A DNA stretch of 64,000 nucleotides from Rhynchosporium graminicola (taxonomy: Eukaryota; Ascomycota; Leotiomycetes; Helotiales; Ploettnerulaceae): positions 62,001 to 126,000 of the forward strand of contig FJUW01000029.1 in assembly GCA_900074885.1 (NCBI GenBank). Reading direction: 5' to 3'. This document shows positions 39,008 to 49,955 of the stretch, one piece after another (the stretch's first letter is position 1; each line of letters starts with the position of its first letter). The notes under the pieces were generated by a model. That model was not told the origin of the DNA. It saw only the letters and a program-made list of their open reading frames with translations, and did not search any database. The position numbers and the translations under genes were made by a program.

Positions 39008-40674
39008 ATGGGAAGTCTAGACGCAGAGCCGAATGTGCTGAGAATCGCCATTGTCGGAACCGGCATCGCAGGCCTCACAGCCGCCATCGCACTGCGCAAA
39101 CTTCCTCACGTGAAAGTCGAGCTATATGAGAAAGCCACCGAGTTGAAAGAGATAGGAGCCAGTATCACTCTAGGTCCCAAGTAAGCACGCTCTCAAGTAT
39201 TTCCAGAAGAATTACATACACTGACCACCAAAATACAGCGGTCTACGAACGCTCCAACGCCTCGATCTAGAAGACTGCATAAGCTCCGAAGTGGGATATC
39301 GCGGCCCCAATCCCATCTCACGCTTCTATCGGCACTGGAAGACGAACGAGATTATCGGAGAGGATTTCTACGAGGATGTCCATGAGGAGTTGCATTACAC
39401 GGCACGCTTTCACAGAGGACATTTGCAGCAAGCGTTGCTGAAACATGTTCCACGTGACACGATACATTTGAAAAAGAAGTTGGTTTCGGCGACGCTGGCA
39501 CAGGAGGATGATGGGGAAGTGAGGATGGAATTCGCCGATGGGAGTACGGCGGTTGCGGATCTGCTGGTTGGTGCTGATGGGATTAGTTCTGTACGTCCTC
39601 CCTTCCTCCCTTCCTTCCTTCCTTCCTTCCTTCCTTCCTTCCTACCCTCTCTTCGAAGCACGGGTCGACTAACACAACTCGACAACCAACAGGGAGTCCG
39701 CCAATCCTTCGCCCCGGATTTTGAACTCGAATGGAGCGGACACACCGCATTCCGGGGTATATTCCCAGCCTCGCTCGTCGATGATATCCCAGGCGTCCCT
39801 CTCGATTCCACGCATTGGTGGGGCCCCGATACGAATTTCTTCGCTACGAGATTAGCGCGGGATTTGTTTACGGTGCAGGGAGGCATCTATGCGGATCCAA
39901 AGGACGAGGCTGCTATTAGGAAGTTTAGGGATGGGGGACAGTGGGATAAAGAGGCTGATATTCAGCTTTTGAGGGAGAAATATGTGGTGAGTTTTCGATC
40001 GAGGGGAGGGGATGGGTGAGGGGATGGGAGGAGAATTTACTGATTCTGGGTCTCTAGGATTGGAATCCGGTTGTTAAGCAACTCTCGGAAGTATGTCCGC
40101 ACGTGAGGTATTATCCCAATTACTTCTGTGGATCCTCGTTACCGACCTGGATATTCGGCGGTCGTGTGACGTTGGTAAGTTAATCTCTCTTTCACAAAAT
40201 CTTGTATCTCTCCCTATTGATGAAAATCCCCCCGAAACGAGATCTGACAGAGTTTCCTTCCAACAGATAGGCGACGCAGCACACGCCCACGGCGGCGCCT
40301 TCGCAACGGGCGGTTCTCTCGCTATAGACGACGCCTACGCACTCTTTCTATCTCTCCAAACCATCCTCCCTCCGTCCTCCTCCTCCTCCGTCCCCTCCTC
40401 ATCTCCAACAATCAAACCGTCTTCCTCCCAAATCCTCGCCGCCTTACAGCTCTACGAAAACACGCGCCGTCCGCACGCCGTCAAGCTCCTCAAAGTCGTA
40501 CACGCGAACAACGAGATGAAGACAAGAAAAATCATCACCGCGACGCAGGAGACGGATCGGGAGTTGAGGGATAGGGCGAAGAGGGGGAGTAATACCACGT
40601 GGTTGCACGAACATGATGTTGTAGGGGCTTTTGAGGAGGTGGTGAGGAGGAGGAAGGGGGAGGACGGGAGATGA
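39008..40674 (+). CDS. FAD-dependent monooxygenase (salicylate hydroxylase-like)
   Basis: Group A flavoprotein hydroxylase of 447 residues in five exons: 39008-39180, 39239-39590, 39693-39986, 40058-40174 and 40267-40674. The Rossmann dinucleotide-binding motif GTGIAG is at residues 17-22 (AIVGTGIAGLTAAIAL). The DG motif is at the end of exon 2 (LLVGADGIS). The second FAD motif is IGDAAHAHGG at 313-322, preceded by the usual strand ending FGGRVTL. A Ser/Pro-rich insertion follows near residues 345-365. Intron 2 (39591-39692, 102 bp) contains a CCTT microsatellite and is in frame without stops, so a naive reading runs through it; the GTACGT donor and CAACAG acceptor and the family alignment favour splicing. 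Such enzymes hydroxylate aromatic acids or secondary metabolites using NAD(P)H; the substrate here is unknown. Confidence 0.92.
39599..39645. repeat. CCTT microsatellite inside a coding-gene intron
   Basis: About ten near-perfect CCTT units lie in intron 2 of the FAD monooxygenase gene. On the sense strand they form an exceptionally long pyrimidine tract, though it sits near the donor and not the acceptor. Confidence 0.85.
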
Positions 40675-41246
40675 GGATGGGATGGATTGGATGGGTGTAG
40701 GTTTAGATAGATGGTGTCGATTATGATGAGAATTCATTGAGTTGGTGCTGTTATGGTCAGACTTGATCGGAGCACCTTGCAATCTCCTCTCGTCTAGCTA
40801 ACAACCCATCTCACTTTTTGTTTCTCTTAGAAGCTTGTAAGTAAGCAACTAAGCACCCCTTCGATCTAATCTCCTCATACTATTTTAGCATCAGGATAAA
40901 CGAGATAAAAAGCAATGAAGTAGCCTTCCGTCCTAATCATCCTTCCCCCTCTCCCCACCCATTTCCATCTCCATTTCCATTTCCGCTATCGTAACTTCCA
41001 TTACGTCCGAGGATAGCTGACTCACTCACTCACTCACTCTTCGATGTGCTCGGTAGTATCTTGAGTCAAACGAGAATACGAGGGATTTGATTTCGTGATT
41101 CACGTACGGTGTGGATACAAGGATTCGTTGGAATATCGATGATTTGCTTGCTTCCCTTTGTAAAGTGGTCGGTTGGTTAGTCAGTCAGGCATTCACTGTG
41201 GGGGGTTTTTTTTTCTTCTTGGTTATCGGAATAGATAATTCTCGTC

Positions 41247-41633
41247 GTGTTTGTATGTATGTATGTATGCATTCGTGGAAAATTTCTTCCATGCCTGTCT
41301 TGTAACTTCATACATACGCCTTCATGTCCTACATCTTCAGAACGTTCCTTCTCCCTCTCCCCCTTCTCCCTCCCTCTATTCAAAACTCATAACCCAAAAA
41401 CCCCACGAACAACAGATGTCCTTAGCGGCACCACCCCCTCTCTTCAAATATCCCACTCCGGAAGAACAAAGATTTTGCGTGTCTCGGAACATGATGATGA
41501 TGAGTGCGAAAACGAGCACGCGTACTATGAAGCAGAAGCGGACTGGGTGAATGATGGGAAGGGGGATAGAGGAGGAGATAAGAGGGATAGCGGCTTGTTG
41601 GCTGCTATAGCGGATGCGGGCATTTTTGCTTGA
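41247..41633 (+). CDS. Doubtful small open frame with an acidic C-terminal half
   Basis: An open frame of 128 codons starts inside a TGTA microsatellite. Its last 65 codons have protein-like composition (EHDDDECENEHAYYEAEADW, then LLAAIADAGIFA). A plausible acceptor (AACAACAG) lies at about 41415, so an upstream exon could replace the repeat-derived start. A competing minus-strand frame covers the same bases. No family is recognised and it may not be a gene. Confidence 0.15.
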   Translation: MFVCMYVCIRGKFLPCLSCNFIHTPSCPTSSERSFSLSPFSLPLFKTHNPKTPRTTDVLSGTTPSLQISHSGRTKILRVSEHDDDECENEHAYYEAEADWVNDGKGDRGGDKRDSGLLAAIADAGIFA

Positions 41634-42117
41634 TGGTGGGGTTTAGAATGCTGGAGATGGATTGATTTAATGGTAGAAGAGATGAGATGAGATGGGAGGA
41701 TGTTGGAGGCTGGATATTGAAATGGGTATGGGGAGCTTGGGGGTAAGGAGGTTGAGCAAGCTATGTTTAATGTGATGATGATGAGGTATCGTTCTTTTGA
41801 GGTGTGGGACACTGAATGAAAGATTGAGTAGAGGATCTCTTGCTCTGGTATTTTAAGATATGTTATCTCCTATTCAGGGATGAGGAGAGAGGTCTACCGC
41901 ATCTCCTGTCCGCGGATATTTCTTGTCACATAGCGATTAAATAGCGGAAAAGAATCGGAGACTCTGGGTCGTGTACTAGAGGAAGTAAACTAGTATTTAC
42001 TTATTCACTTGCCATTGCACTCGCCCTCCAAACCTATGTAAAGAACAGAAGCAACGGAAGAAAAAAGAACATTATAAGACTAACAAACAGATATCAAAAG
42101 CCCCTTTGAAATCGTAT

Positions 42118-42163
42118 CATAAAAACGGTAAAAGTCATGACATAAAAACGGTAAAAGTCATGA
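42118..42163. repeat. Perfect 23-bp tandem duplication
   Basis: Positions 42118-42140 and 42141-42163 are identical 23-nt units beginning CATAAAAACGG and ending AAGTCATGA. Only two copies are present, with no sequence drift, which suggests a recent slippage or repair event. Confidence 0.9.
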
Positions 42164-44104
42164 TACTTTTTTCTCGTAGATTGTTAGTTAGATAGATGGA
42201 TAGATAGCGAGGAGATTAGTGAGGAGGGAAGTTGCGTAGCCACCTGTCATATGACATATCGTCAAATTTCAACTAGACTAAAGGAAACAGGCTGACAGCT
42301 TAGATAGAAACAGGGAAATCACTCCTCGTTTATGGAACTTCTGTTGTTACCTTATGTATGAGTTACTTGATAGGCATTAGTCGAGTCGCTTTCTACTGCG
42401 CTTAATCGATCTGTAAGCGACTGAGGTCGACAGAAGGAAACAGACTTTCAAAGCATCCCCGAGTTTTTGTAGACCATTATCAAGAATCCGGATCCTAGCC
42501 AGCCTGGAAGGATTACGTCTCTACCTCTGATCGAAGCCACTTCGTCATCTGCCACTGACACATGCATAGCCAGGTCGGTCCAATTTAGACCCTTGTAAGT
42601 CGATCAGAAAGTCACAGAAGTAGCTTAAGGGGACATTCCATTAATCAAGTAGTCTCACGTGCAAAGCTACTTTCAAATCTTGATGAATATGAAATGATGA
42701 ATTAGATATGAAAGTTATGAATAACTTCGCTCGATCGAGATGCCTTTTGCTGGCCTCGACTTTTCAAATGTTAAGAATTCGGTATCGCAAGTTTCTATCT
42801 CCTGACTGGGCTCTCCTGTTCGTGTTCACTGATGGTTTTAGCCCCTAGGAGATAAAATGACCTCCTGTTGGCCAGTAAGAGGAGTTGCTGAATCCGAGGT
42901 AACAAATCAATATTTGAGATTCGTAGTCGAATGGAACGCTTGAAAGTCGATCGACGCTGAGGGCCTTGTTATCTTGTTTACTTTATAGCTGAATTCAACT
43001 TCGGAGAAGAGAGTTTTGATAGCCGGGCTACCCCCAAGAAGCTCGGGACTTGTGAAGTCATTGTTGGAGAGGTGTCTTCGGTAGAGAACAAAAACGCGAC
43101 GTCTGGTTAAGGTTACAGCATGGACGCTGAAACCGCTCTGCGAAGTATACGTAACCTCTCAAAACGCCCAGATATTAAGCATGATCTAGCGTAAGCTTAA
43201 TTATCGGTCAGTCCCACTATTGTTGTTGCCATTTTTTTTTTGGAGCACCAAGGAGGTGTCATGCCACCCGGTGCGAGTCATCGGGCATCGAGCCTGACGT
43301 TGCCACTCCTGTCTTTCATTTAATCTAACAGTTGATAAGTGTAGGTCTCGGTTCGAAGCGACAGAGGTGTATAGTATATTTATGTACCAGGCAATCATAT
43401 TATTCTCAGTCTCATATAGTACTCAGAATACGTCCTATCAGGTCTTCAGTGTTCCGTCACTATAGTCTATTTATGGTTCTCTTTACCATCTTGATCTTCA
43501 GCGATATTATCTTCACGTGCATATCTCATGGGGAACCGCCGTCCACGGCCCTCGAACTAAACTCATCGTTAATGGCAGCTGTTTCTACGTCTTTAGAACT
43601 CTTTCGGAATCATTTCCCTGCAGTGATATTTTGTAAATTTGGAATGAAGCGCTGGCTTCGAGGATTTGTGTTTTTAGTGACTGTTTGAAGTACCTTACTG
43701 TAGTTTCGGAGTGCTACAGTCTGGAACTGCAGGTGAAGGAATGTGTTGCTTAGTCTTTTCATATGCAACACACTGCGATTTGGTAGAGAACTTTCCACCT
43801 TCGATCCCCGCGATCAATGATGAGAATGATTGATTCCGCAATACGTATATCGCATCCGCACGAGCACAGCCATATTCAATATCACGGCATTTCACTCAGC
43901 TACACATCTCCCAACATCACACATAGCATTACGACGAGTCGAGTCAAATTTCCGCCTCGTTTTTTTTATTTTCTTTTTCTTTCTTAATTGGTCGCTCCAC
44001 TATTACAATCTATATCATTCGTCATTCATCATATGTGTATATATTCATCCGAGCCAGCTCGTATGTCTTCCCCTCCCTTTCGTTCTCACACCACCATTTC
44101 CCGA

Positions 44105-44558
44105 TTATCGAGTAGCCTGAGCCTTCGCAGCCTCTGCTCTGACCTGCTGTCTGCGTGCCCTCCTTGCAGCCGCAGCAGACGATTGTGGCGCACCGGATCC
44201 AGCAGCGGCAGCTATATAGCCATCAGTATAGTTCGTAACCAACATTGGGAGTTCTCCAAACTTACCTCCTCCTGCAGCAGGTGTAGCAGGTGCAGCAGCA
44301 CCAGCCTTAGCTGCCTTCTTAGCAGCTCCAGCGGCTACGGCGCCGCCGATGAGACCAACTGCTCCAGCCAAAAGGCCACCACCTTTCTTTGGGTTGGGGT
44401 TACGCTCGACGAGTTGGCTGCTTGGTAATTAGTGGATGTGCTTTGTGAAGGAAGGGTATGACTTACCCGTCATCTTGAGCTTTAACTGCTGCCACGGTAT
44501 CGCATGCTTGTGCGGACGCGAGGATCGCCAATGTGATGTATTGGAATGAAATCTTCAT
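44105..44558 (-). CDS. Small secreted Gly/Ala-rich basic protein
   Basis: Unrecognised secreted protein of 117 residues in three exons: 44558-44467, 44420-44266 and 44211-44105. A signal peptide is clear: Lys2, the hydrophobic stretch ISFQYITLAILAS, and a likely cut after AQA at residue 18. The mature chain begins acidic/polar, passes through NPNPKK, and then has a long Gly/Ala segment (GGGLLAGAVGLIGGAVAAG) with repeated GxxxG spacing and no charges. It continues with AAKKAAKAG, a low-complexity Ala/Pro/Gly stretch and a strongly basic end (RRARRQQVR). The middle intron ends at a tandem acceptor (AAGCAG), so one Ser may be included or skipped. The last intron is 54 bp and stop-free in frame. 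It could be a membrane-active or cell-wall-associated peptide; function is not known. Confidence 0.75.
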
Positions 44559-46149
44559 AATGACGATGGATTATAAATTGGATAATCAGATGTGATAAAG
44601 GCGAGAGAAGAAAGAAAGAAAGGGAAGACTATAAGCTGACTGTTCGGATGTAGTAGACTAGAGTTGATTGAGTAGATGAGGAGATGATATGCTTGTTTCG
44701 ACTTGGTGGGAAGTCATGTCTTTATACATCAAGAGAAACCAGACGTCAGTGCAGCGATACTTTGGGTCCAGCAACCCGATTCGATCGCCGGAACGATCTC
44801 AGCTTTCGGCAAGCGTATGAAGTTTGTCCCATGACGGGAAGGAGAGTTCGCAATGGGTAGTCAGTATCGTCGCATCGGGACCTTGCGACTGCTCATCGGA
44901 GAGAAGAAATATGGCTGCACCCATTCATCTGAATGATGACTTTTGGTTTCGCGTCGAGGAAACTTTTAATATCGAAACGCTAGACTAGGAGATACAATGC
45001 TGTGGGACCGGACGAAGTACTTACAACTGGTCAGAAGAGAGGCGACGCGGGGGTTTGAAACGTTTCGCGTTCAGGAATCTCGCATGGCCATTCTCGCAAC
45101 GTGTAGGAGAACGCACCGCAGAACATCAGACGAAGCTGCAGAAATCCAAGTTCACAACCCTATGCGAAAAAAGAAATGAATGCGAGGAGGTTGCGAAAAT
45201 GTGCGTTCTGTAGATGGGATTGATTTTGGTTGTTCCTTTTCTGAGCACCCACAAGCGAGCTTGTTTATCATATCTCGTTGAGTTTTGTGACCTCAAAATA
45301 TAATCAGCCAAGATCAGGTCGATTGAGCTCGTACAGAACAGAGGTATCACATCACGTCTCTGCGCAGGTCGCACCATAACGGTTATGATTCTTAGCCAGA
45401 ACTATAATATGATTCTTAGAAAACTAAGATATCTGACAGATCAAAGTCCTCGATTGCCAGGTATCAGACCTGGTGGCCGTCGGATCGAATGAAAATGTAT
45501 ATTCACTAAATCCACGTGAAAATATCGTCATGTCTGACGGGAGGAATCTGTGGCTTCCAGCTTGGGATATGCTCAAATCCTTAGGCATTTGCTTGAATCC
45601 TTGTTTATTTTGTGATTTCCCACCGTTCGATTGTTACAGCTTCAAATGGAGGCTCGGAAGATGTATCAGAATTCAACGTCAGCGGCCCCTGAAGCGTCCA
45701 TGCACTGCATGGAGTGCTTACGTACAGTAAAGCGCATCACCATTCGGCCTTGTGTTCAATCGTTGCGACTATCATAAAGAATTCCTTCTGAGTTTGAGGG
45801 ATGCGAGAAGCGGGCGTTGACACTGCGAAGCTTCTGCTTCAGATGACACTTGACGATCTCTGTGAAAGAATTTAGAATTTGCGATAAGATTGATGCATGG
45901 TTTGCTACGCATCAATTGGTTGGTCGATTATGAGCTCTGTTGATAGCAAAATGGAAACCAGTATTGCTGTAGGAAGTGGTGGAAGATCGCGAGAGGACAA
46001 ATAGGAGCGATAACCTGATCCGGCTAATCCTCGGTAGGAGCTGTTTATTTACCCCACGCGAACTTTGACCTTGACCGCAAACTCTCCATACACAAGACCA
46101 CGGTTTACTACAATGCGACAGCTGTGCGTTAAATTGGTCTGGACTCAAT
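44559..46149. promoter_or_regulatory. Divergent intergenic region
   Basis: 1.59 kb between the start codons of the small secreted protein (minus) and the augmin subunit (plus). It contains only short open frames; one of 85 codons near 45473 begins at a non-ATG codon and has no recognisable domain. Presumed promoters for both genes, without nameable elements. Confidence 0.45.
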
Positions 46150-48420
46150 ATGTCCTCCACTACGAGTAATGTGTCTCATTCCAGGACACGGAGTCTGCGT
46201 ATCCCTCCTTCAAACCTCGTGAAATCCGCTACGACATCTACAACACAACTACCCAGTGGCCCCTCGAACATTACCCTCTTCCTTACGAATCTACGACTTC
46301 TGGATCTTGATCTACGAGCAGACTGGCCTGATATAACTCCCTTGACCTTCTCAACCAAGGACGCCCAGCAGAATCAGAAGAAACGGATACAATGCGTGGA
46401 GTGGGCACTATTCCAGCTGTTTGCTCTTTGGGATCCAGAGGAAACTCGTAATGTAACTATACCCGCACTTTTGGTGGTTTACAAGAAATCACTGTAGCTT
46501 ACGAAAGCTGCGATACAGAAATTGCAGCCCTACTTCCCCCCTCTTGAACCTCTACAATCGCTCAACCTTCGCGCTGCTTTGTTTAGATGTCTCGACCAGG
46601 CGAAAAAGAATGGCGCTCTTGGGCGGGATACGGTGCTGAGGAAGACAATGCTGGATGAATGCAAGGTTGAAAGACTTGATGAAGTGCTAGCGGTTTTCTC
46701 GAATGCGGTCCTGAAGAAAGTCATCCAGTCTAATGGATCTGGCTACGAAGCTCTCGCTCAGCAACTTGCTCTAGAAACCTTTTCATACACTGGAGAGCGA
46801 ACAAGTCTTTCCGTCCTGATCTTGGCCCATAAGATGTCCCTTGGCAAATATTTGCGGAGTAAGGAGGATGCAAGGGCCAGATATTATGACTTCTCGGATC
46901 TTCTCAACCTGAATGATCGCAGAATCGCCCGACGACACGAACAATTGAAGCAAGCCATGGAAGAGAACAGGGAAAGCGGGAGCATGGAAAAGAGAGAGGT
47001 CTACGCCTTACAAGATACTGTGGAGAAGAACTGGTCGGGGAACACTCAATGGCTGGAAACAATCCTGTACGGAGATAATAGGACGAATCAAGATGGCGTC
47101 TTATCAGCAAAATTCGACAAGATCTGGCAGCATGTTGATAAGGGAAGTATTCATGAGGTAGAGGCTACGAATCGTGTTGGATTGCTAGAACAACTCGATG
47201 CTCGTGTTAAGGATCAGGAGAAACGATTGGCAAGATGGCAGGATTTTGGAAAGACGCTTGCCAAATCGGACAGTCCTTCTCCTATAAGAAACCCAGTCAA
47301 GGATTCCAAGGAAAGTGGCAGGATAGATTTGGGGTTCAATAGCCATCAGCATCTACAGACTGGTCGCACCAATAATGCGAAGGTCACTCAGTCCAACAGT
47401 GTCTCTCTGGAAGAATATTCTCGGCTGCTCGAAAATTTGAGGACTGAGCTTGCGGATGTTAGCAAACCTCAAGCGCAAGCAGATAGAACCCCGCGCCGGA
47501 GTCTAATTCCAGAAAATAGAAGGTCTGTCGTCAAGTCTCCAAATCCTACCACAGATGAGACAGTTGAGAGAGATGATGAAGGATGGTCCTCTGCTAGTGA
47601 TATGGAGGATGAAACTCTAAATTCATCCCACTACGCTGCCAATTCTGCGTCTCGCACTCCTCCATCCGAAGCTGCTGTCAAAATTCCCTCGCCGAAAGTC
47701 GTCTCTCCGCCTAGAAAAGCAGCCAGGCCACCTGTCCCAATCTTTACAGAAACAGTCAAAGTCGCCATACCGCCCAAATCAGCATCCCCAACCCCTCCCA
47801 GGATATCACCACCACATGTCCGACCCATTACCCCTCCACCACCTTCCCGTCCAGTCCTCAAGCCGAGAAATACAGAAGATGATCTAGCAGACCAAATCCT
47901 AAATTCCATGTCCGCCGCATCTCCCTCGCCCAAAAAGCCGCGCCATACCCTCTCCCTAGCCGAACGAACCCGTCTCTCCATGTCTCGTACTTCCCACTCG
48001 CAGTTCTCCGACATGCACGAATCCTTCGAAGTCGCTGACCTGCCTCGCTTATCAATCAACAAAACCTCTCGCCCATCACTTAACACTCGTACTCCAAGCA
48101 CCGAGGATCTAGATCCCCATGCTGACTTGATCGAGAGAACGAGGAAGAGTATGGCTGGTTTCGAGGCGGCGCAGAAGAGAGCGCAGGTCGAACGGAGGAG
48201 AAGTGTTAAAGATCAGAGGAAAAAACAGAGGGAGTCGAGTTATTTCCCAAAGGTAGAGGAGGAGGATGCTAAGCCTGAGGTGCCGGGAGCTAGTGTGGAG
48301 CTGTTGGAAGGTGATCCGGATTATGAGAGTGTGTTTATGAGTCGACCGAAGATTGCTACGAGTCCAGCTGTGAGTCCGAGTAGGAGATGGGTGGATGATA
48401 TTGAAGAGTTGGACGAATGA
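46150..48420 (+). CDS. HAUS augmin-like complex subunit 6 homologue
   Basis: Predicted microtubule-associated protein of the augmin complex, which recruits gamma-tubulin to spindle microtubules. It has 734 residues in two exons, 46150-46452 and 46519-48420, with a 66-bp intron. The N-terminal HAUS6-type domain (about residues 38-240) shows the characteristic LFLTNLRLLDLDLRADWPDI, RIQCVEWALFQLFALWDPEE and FPPLEPLQSLNLRAALFRCL. A helical coiled-coil portion follows to about 330. The C-terminal half is Ser/Pro/Arg-rich, repetitive in SPSPKK-like sites, and probably disordered and phosphorylated. The start is the first ATG of the frame. Assignment rests on the N-terminal domain; subunit membership is inferred. 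It is convergent with a coiled-coil protein gene 296 bp away. Confidence 0.85.
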
Positions 48421-48716
48421 TCGGGATTTGTTGAGTTTGTGTATAGTTTGGAAGAGGCTTATAAGTGTTGAGTCGAGGACATATGTGTACCTACCGAGCC
48501 TCTCAATACCAAGGTAAATTCATGATCACAAGCTGCCACTAAGCCATTATGACAATCTTTGTTTTAGAGTCTATGGATGTTGGCATTTCACTACCGATAA
48601 TCACTAATAAGTTCTATTTTATGCTATCCTTCATGCATCCAGCGAATTTTCCAATTCACCTTTCGTAGAAACGATGTACAGCGAAGGGAATGACGAATTG
48701 ACGATGATGATGAAGG

Positions 48717-49955
48717 CTACCGGAAATCATACTCTCCGCCATGCCAGTATGGAAATTCCCGCATCTCCATTTCCTCCTTTGTAACCAACACCGTTGCTTC
48801 CGAGACTCTCTCATCACTGTCAACGGACCGTGCGCCACAACCAGCCGTATACTGCTCCATATCACTCCAGTCCCGAGCATGAGATACATGCAGCGGATTC
48901 GGGGAACAAAACTTCGCACCGCAGCTGTACCAATCACTAGAATGTGACGTCTTTCGATTGTCCTCAGACTCGAGACTCGAGTCTTCGGAACTCCTACCCC
49001 AGGTTCCAGACTTGATGCCAGCATTCATGACAATATTCAGTCTTTCTAAGCTAGAGTCAATATCCTCTTCAGCCTTCCTTATTCCGTCCCTCAAACTCCA
49101 TTCATTTCTCTCGAACATATCCCGAACACATACTTTCACCCTCCACATCTCGGTCGCCATACCTAGTATTTCTTCTTCTCTCTCGCGTTTCATCTTGTCT
49201 ATCTCCTTCCTCATCAGCGCGTGCTCTTCCTTTAGCTTGAAATCCTCATCAGCACGGTATTCGTACTCTGCTTTTCGGACCGCGAGTTTTGCGAGCGCGG
49301 TCATGTGGTTGACTCTCATTCCATTGAGGCGGATAGAAAGGTCCTGGATCTGGGATCGCTCGGCCTCTATCTTGTTTCTTGATGATAGGAGAGCAAGAGT
49401 GGTGTTTTGAACGAGGGCGCGATCGTTCTCGTACTGGTTTTGCAGGGTCTGGATAGAAGTCTGGGCGGACAAGAGCGATTTTGCCAAGCCGATCGCGAAG
49501 TCCGCCAGATCATCGATATGGGCATAGATGTCGGGGTTGTCGGTTACAGCTGCATGTTTGGCGAGAAGGGTAAGGTGGTTTATATGATCAAGTGGATGGT
49601 CGGCAGGAGAGGCAAATGTTTCGTTGTCTGACTCGGAACTTTCGGACTGGGTGATGTGAAAAGGGTGATCAGAGAGGAATGCTTGGTCCTTCGACTCGAA
49701 AATGTCAAGGGTGACGTTCAAGGGGTTCTTGAAGTTCTCATGCTTTTTGTCGCGATGGGCGGACTGGATGTTGGCGGATCGATCTCGGAGAGCGAAGTCT
49801 TGATGTATGTCCCGTAGAGCAGATTTGGGGTACTTGAGAAGGATCGTGGGTGGATCGTGTAGTTCATCAACGCCACAATCTTCTAGACAGACTCCTGAGT
49901 CCTGACGTCTCCGGCTAGAAGCCTCGCTTTCGTAGGAGCTGCTGCTGCTGGACAT
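48717..49955 (-). CDS. Uncharacterised coiled-coil protein
   Basis: Single-exon gene of 412 residues; no family is recognised. The N-terminus is Ser-rich (MSSSSSSYESEASSRRRQDS) and is followed by a polar, probably disordered region to about residue 125. Residues about 130-310 are predominantly helical with heptad-like leucines, and a highly charged stretch (KEIDKMKREREEEILGMATE) suggests a coiled coil. The tail is rich in Ser, Cys and acidic residues and ends YWHGGEYDFR. There is no signal peptide or membrane segment. The start is the first ATG in a long clean frame, and the high coding density without stops over 1.2 kb supports a real gene. Its convergent neighbour is the augmin subunit; a functional link is only speculation. 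Confidence 0.75.
   Translation of the reverse strand: MSSSSSSYESEASSRRRQDSGVCLEDCGVDELHDPPTILLKYPKSALRDIHQDFALRDRSANIQSAHRDKKHENFKNPLNVTLDIFESKDQAFLSDHPFHITQSESSESDNETFASPADHPLDHINHLTLLAKHAAVTDNPDIYAHIDDLADFAIGLAKSLLSAQTSIQTLQNQYENDRALVQNTTLALLSSRNKIEAERSQIQDLSIRLNGMRVNHMTALAKLAVRKAEYEYRADEDFKLKEEHALMRKEIDKMKREREEEILGMATEMWRVKVCVRDMFERNEWSLRDGIRKAEEDIDSSLERLNIVMNAGIKSGTWGRSSEDSSLESEDNRKTSHSSDWYSCGAKFCSPNPLHVSHARDWSDMEQYTAGCGARSVDSDERVSEATVLVTKEEMEMREFPYWHGGEYDFR

Larger units (their letters stand above)
40675..44104. other. 3.4 kb intergenic region
   Basis: No gene is firmly supported. Simple repeats: CATTTC near 40961-40985, CACT at 41020-41040, TGTA at 41251-41270, and a perfect 23-bp duplication at 42118-42163. 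The small overlapping open frames at 41.2-41.8 kb on both strands are listed separately. The rest shows only short frames. Confidence 0.5.

Noticed and set aside
39291..40019. Continuous 242-codon reading through intron 2 of the FAD monooxygenase as the true protein
   Set aside because: It would insert repeated Pro-Ser-Phe-Leu into the conserved fold after the DG motif. A good donor and acceptor flank the insert, so splicing is preferred and retention is kept only as a finding.
47631..48101. Minus-strand open frame of 156 codons inside the augmin subunit gene
   Set aside because: It is antisense to a Ser/Pro/Arg-rich coding region, where stop-free shadow frames are expected.
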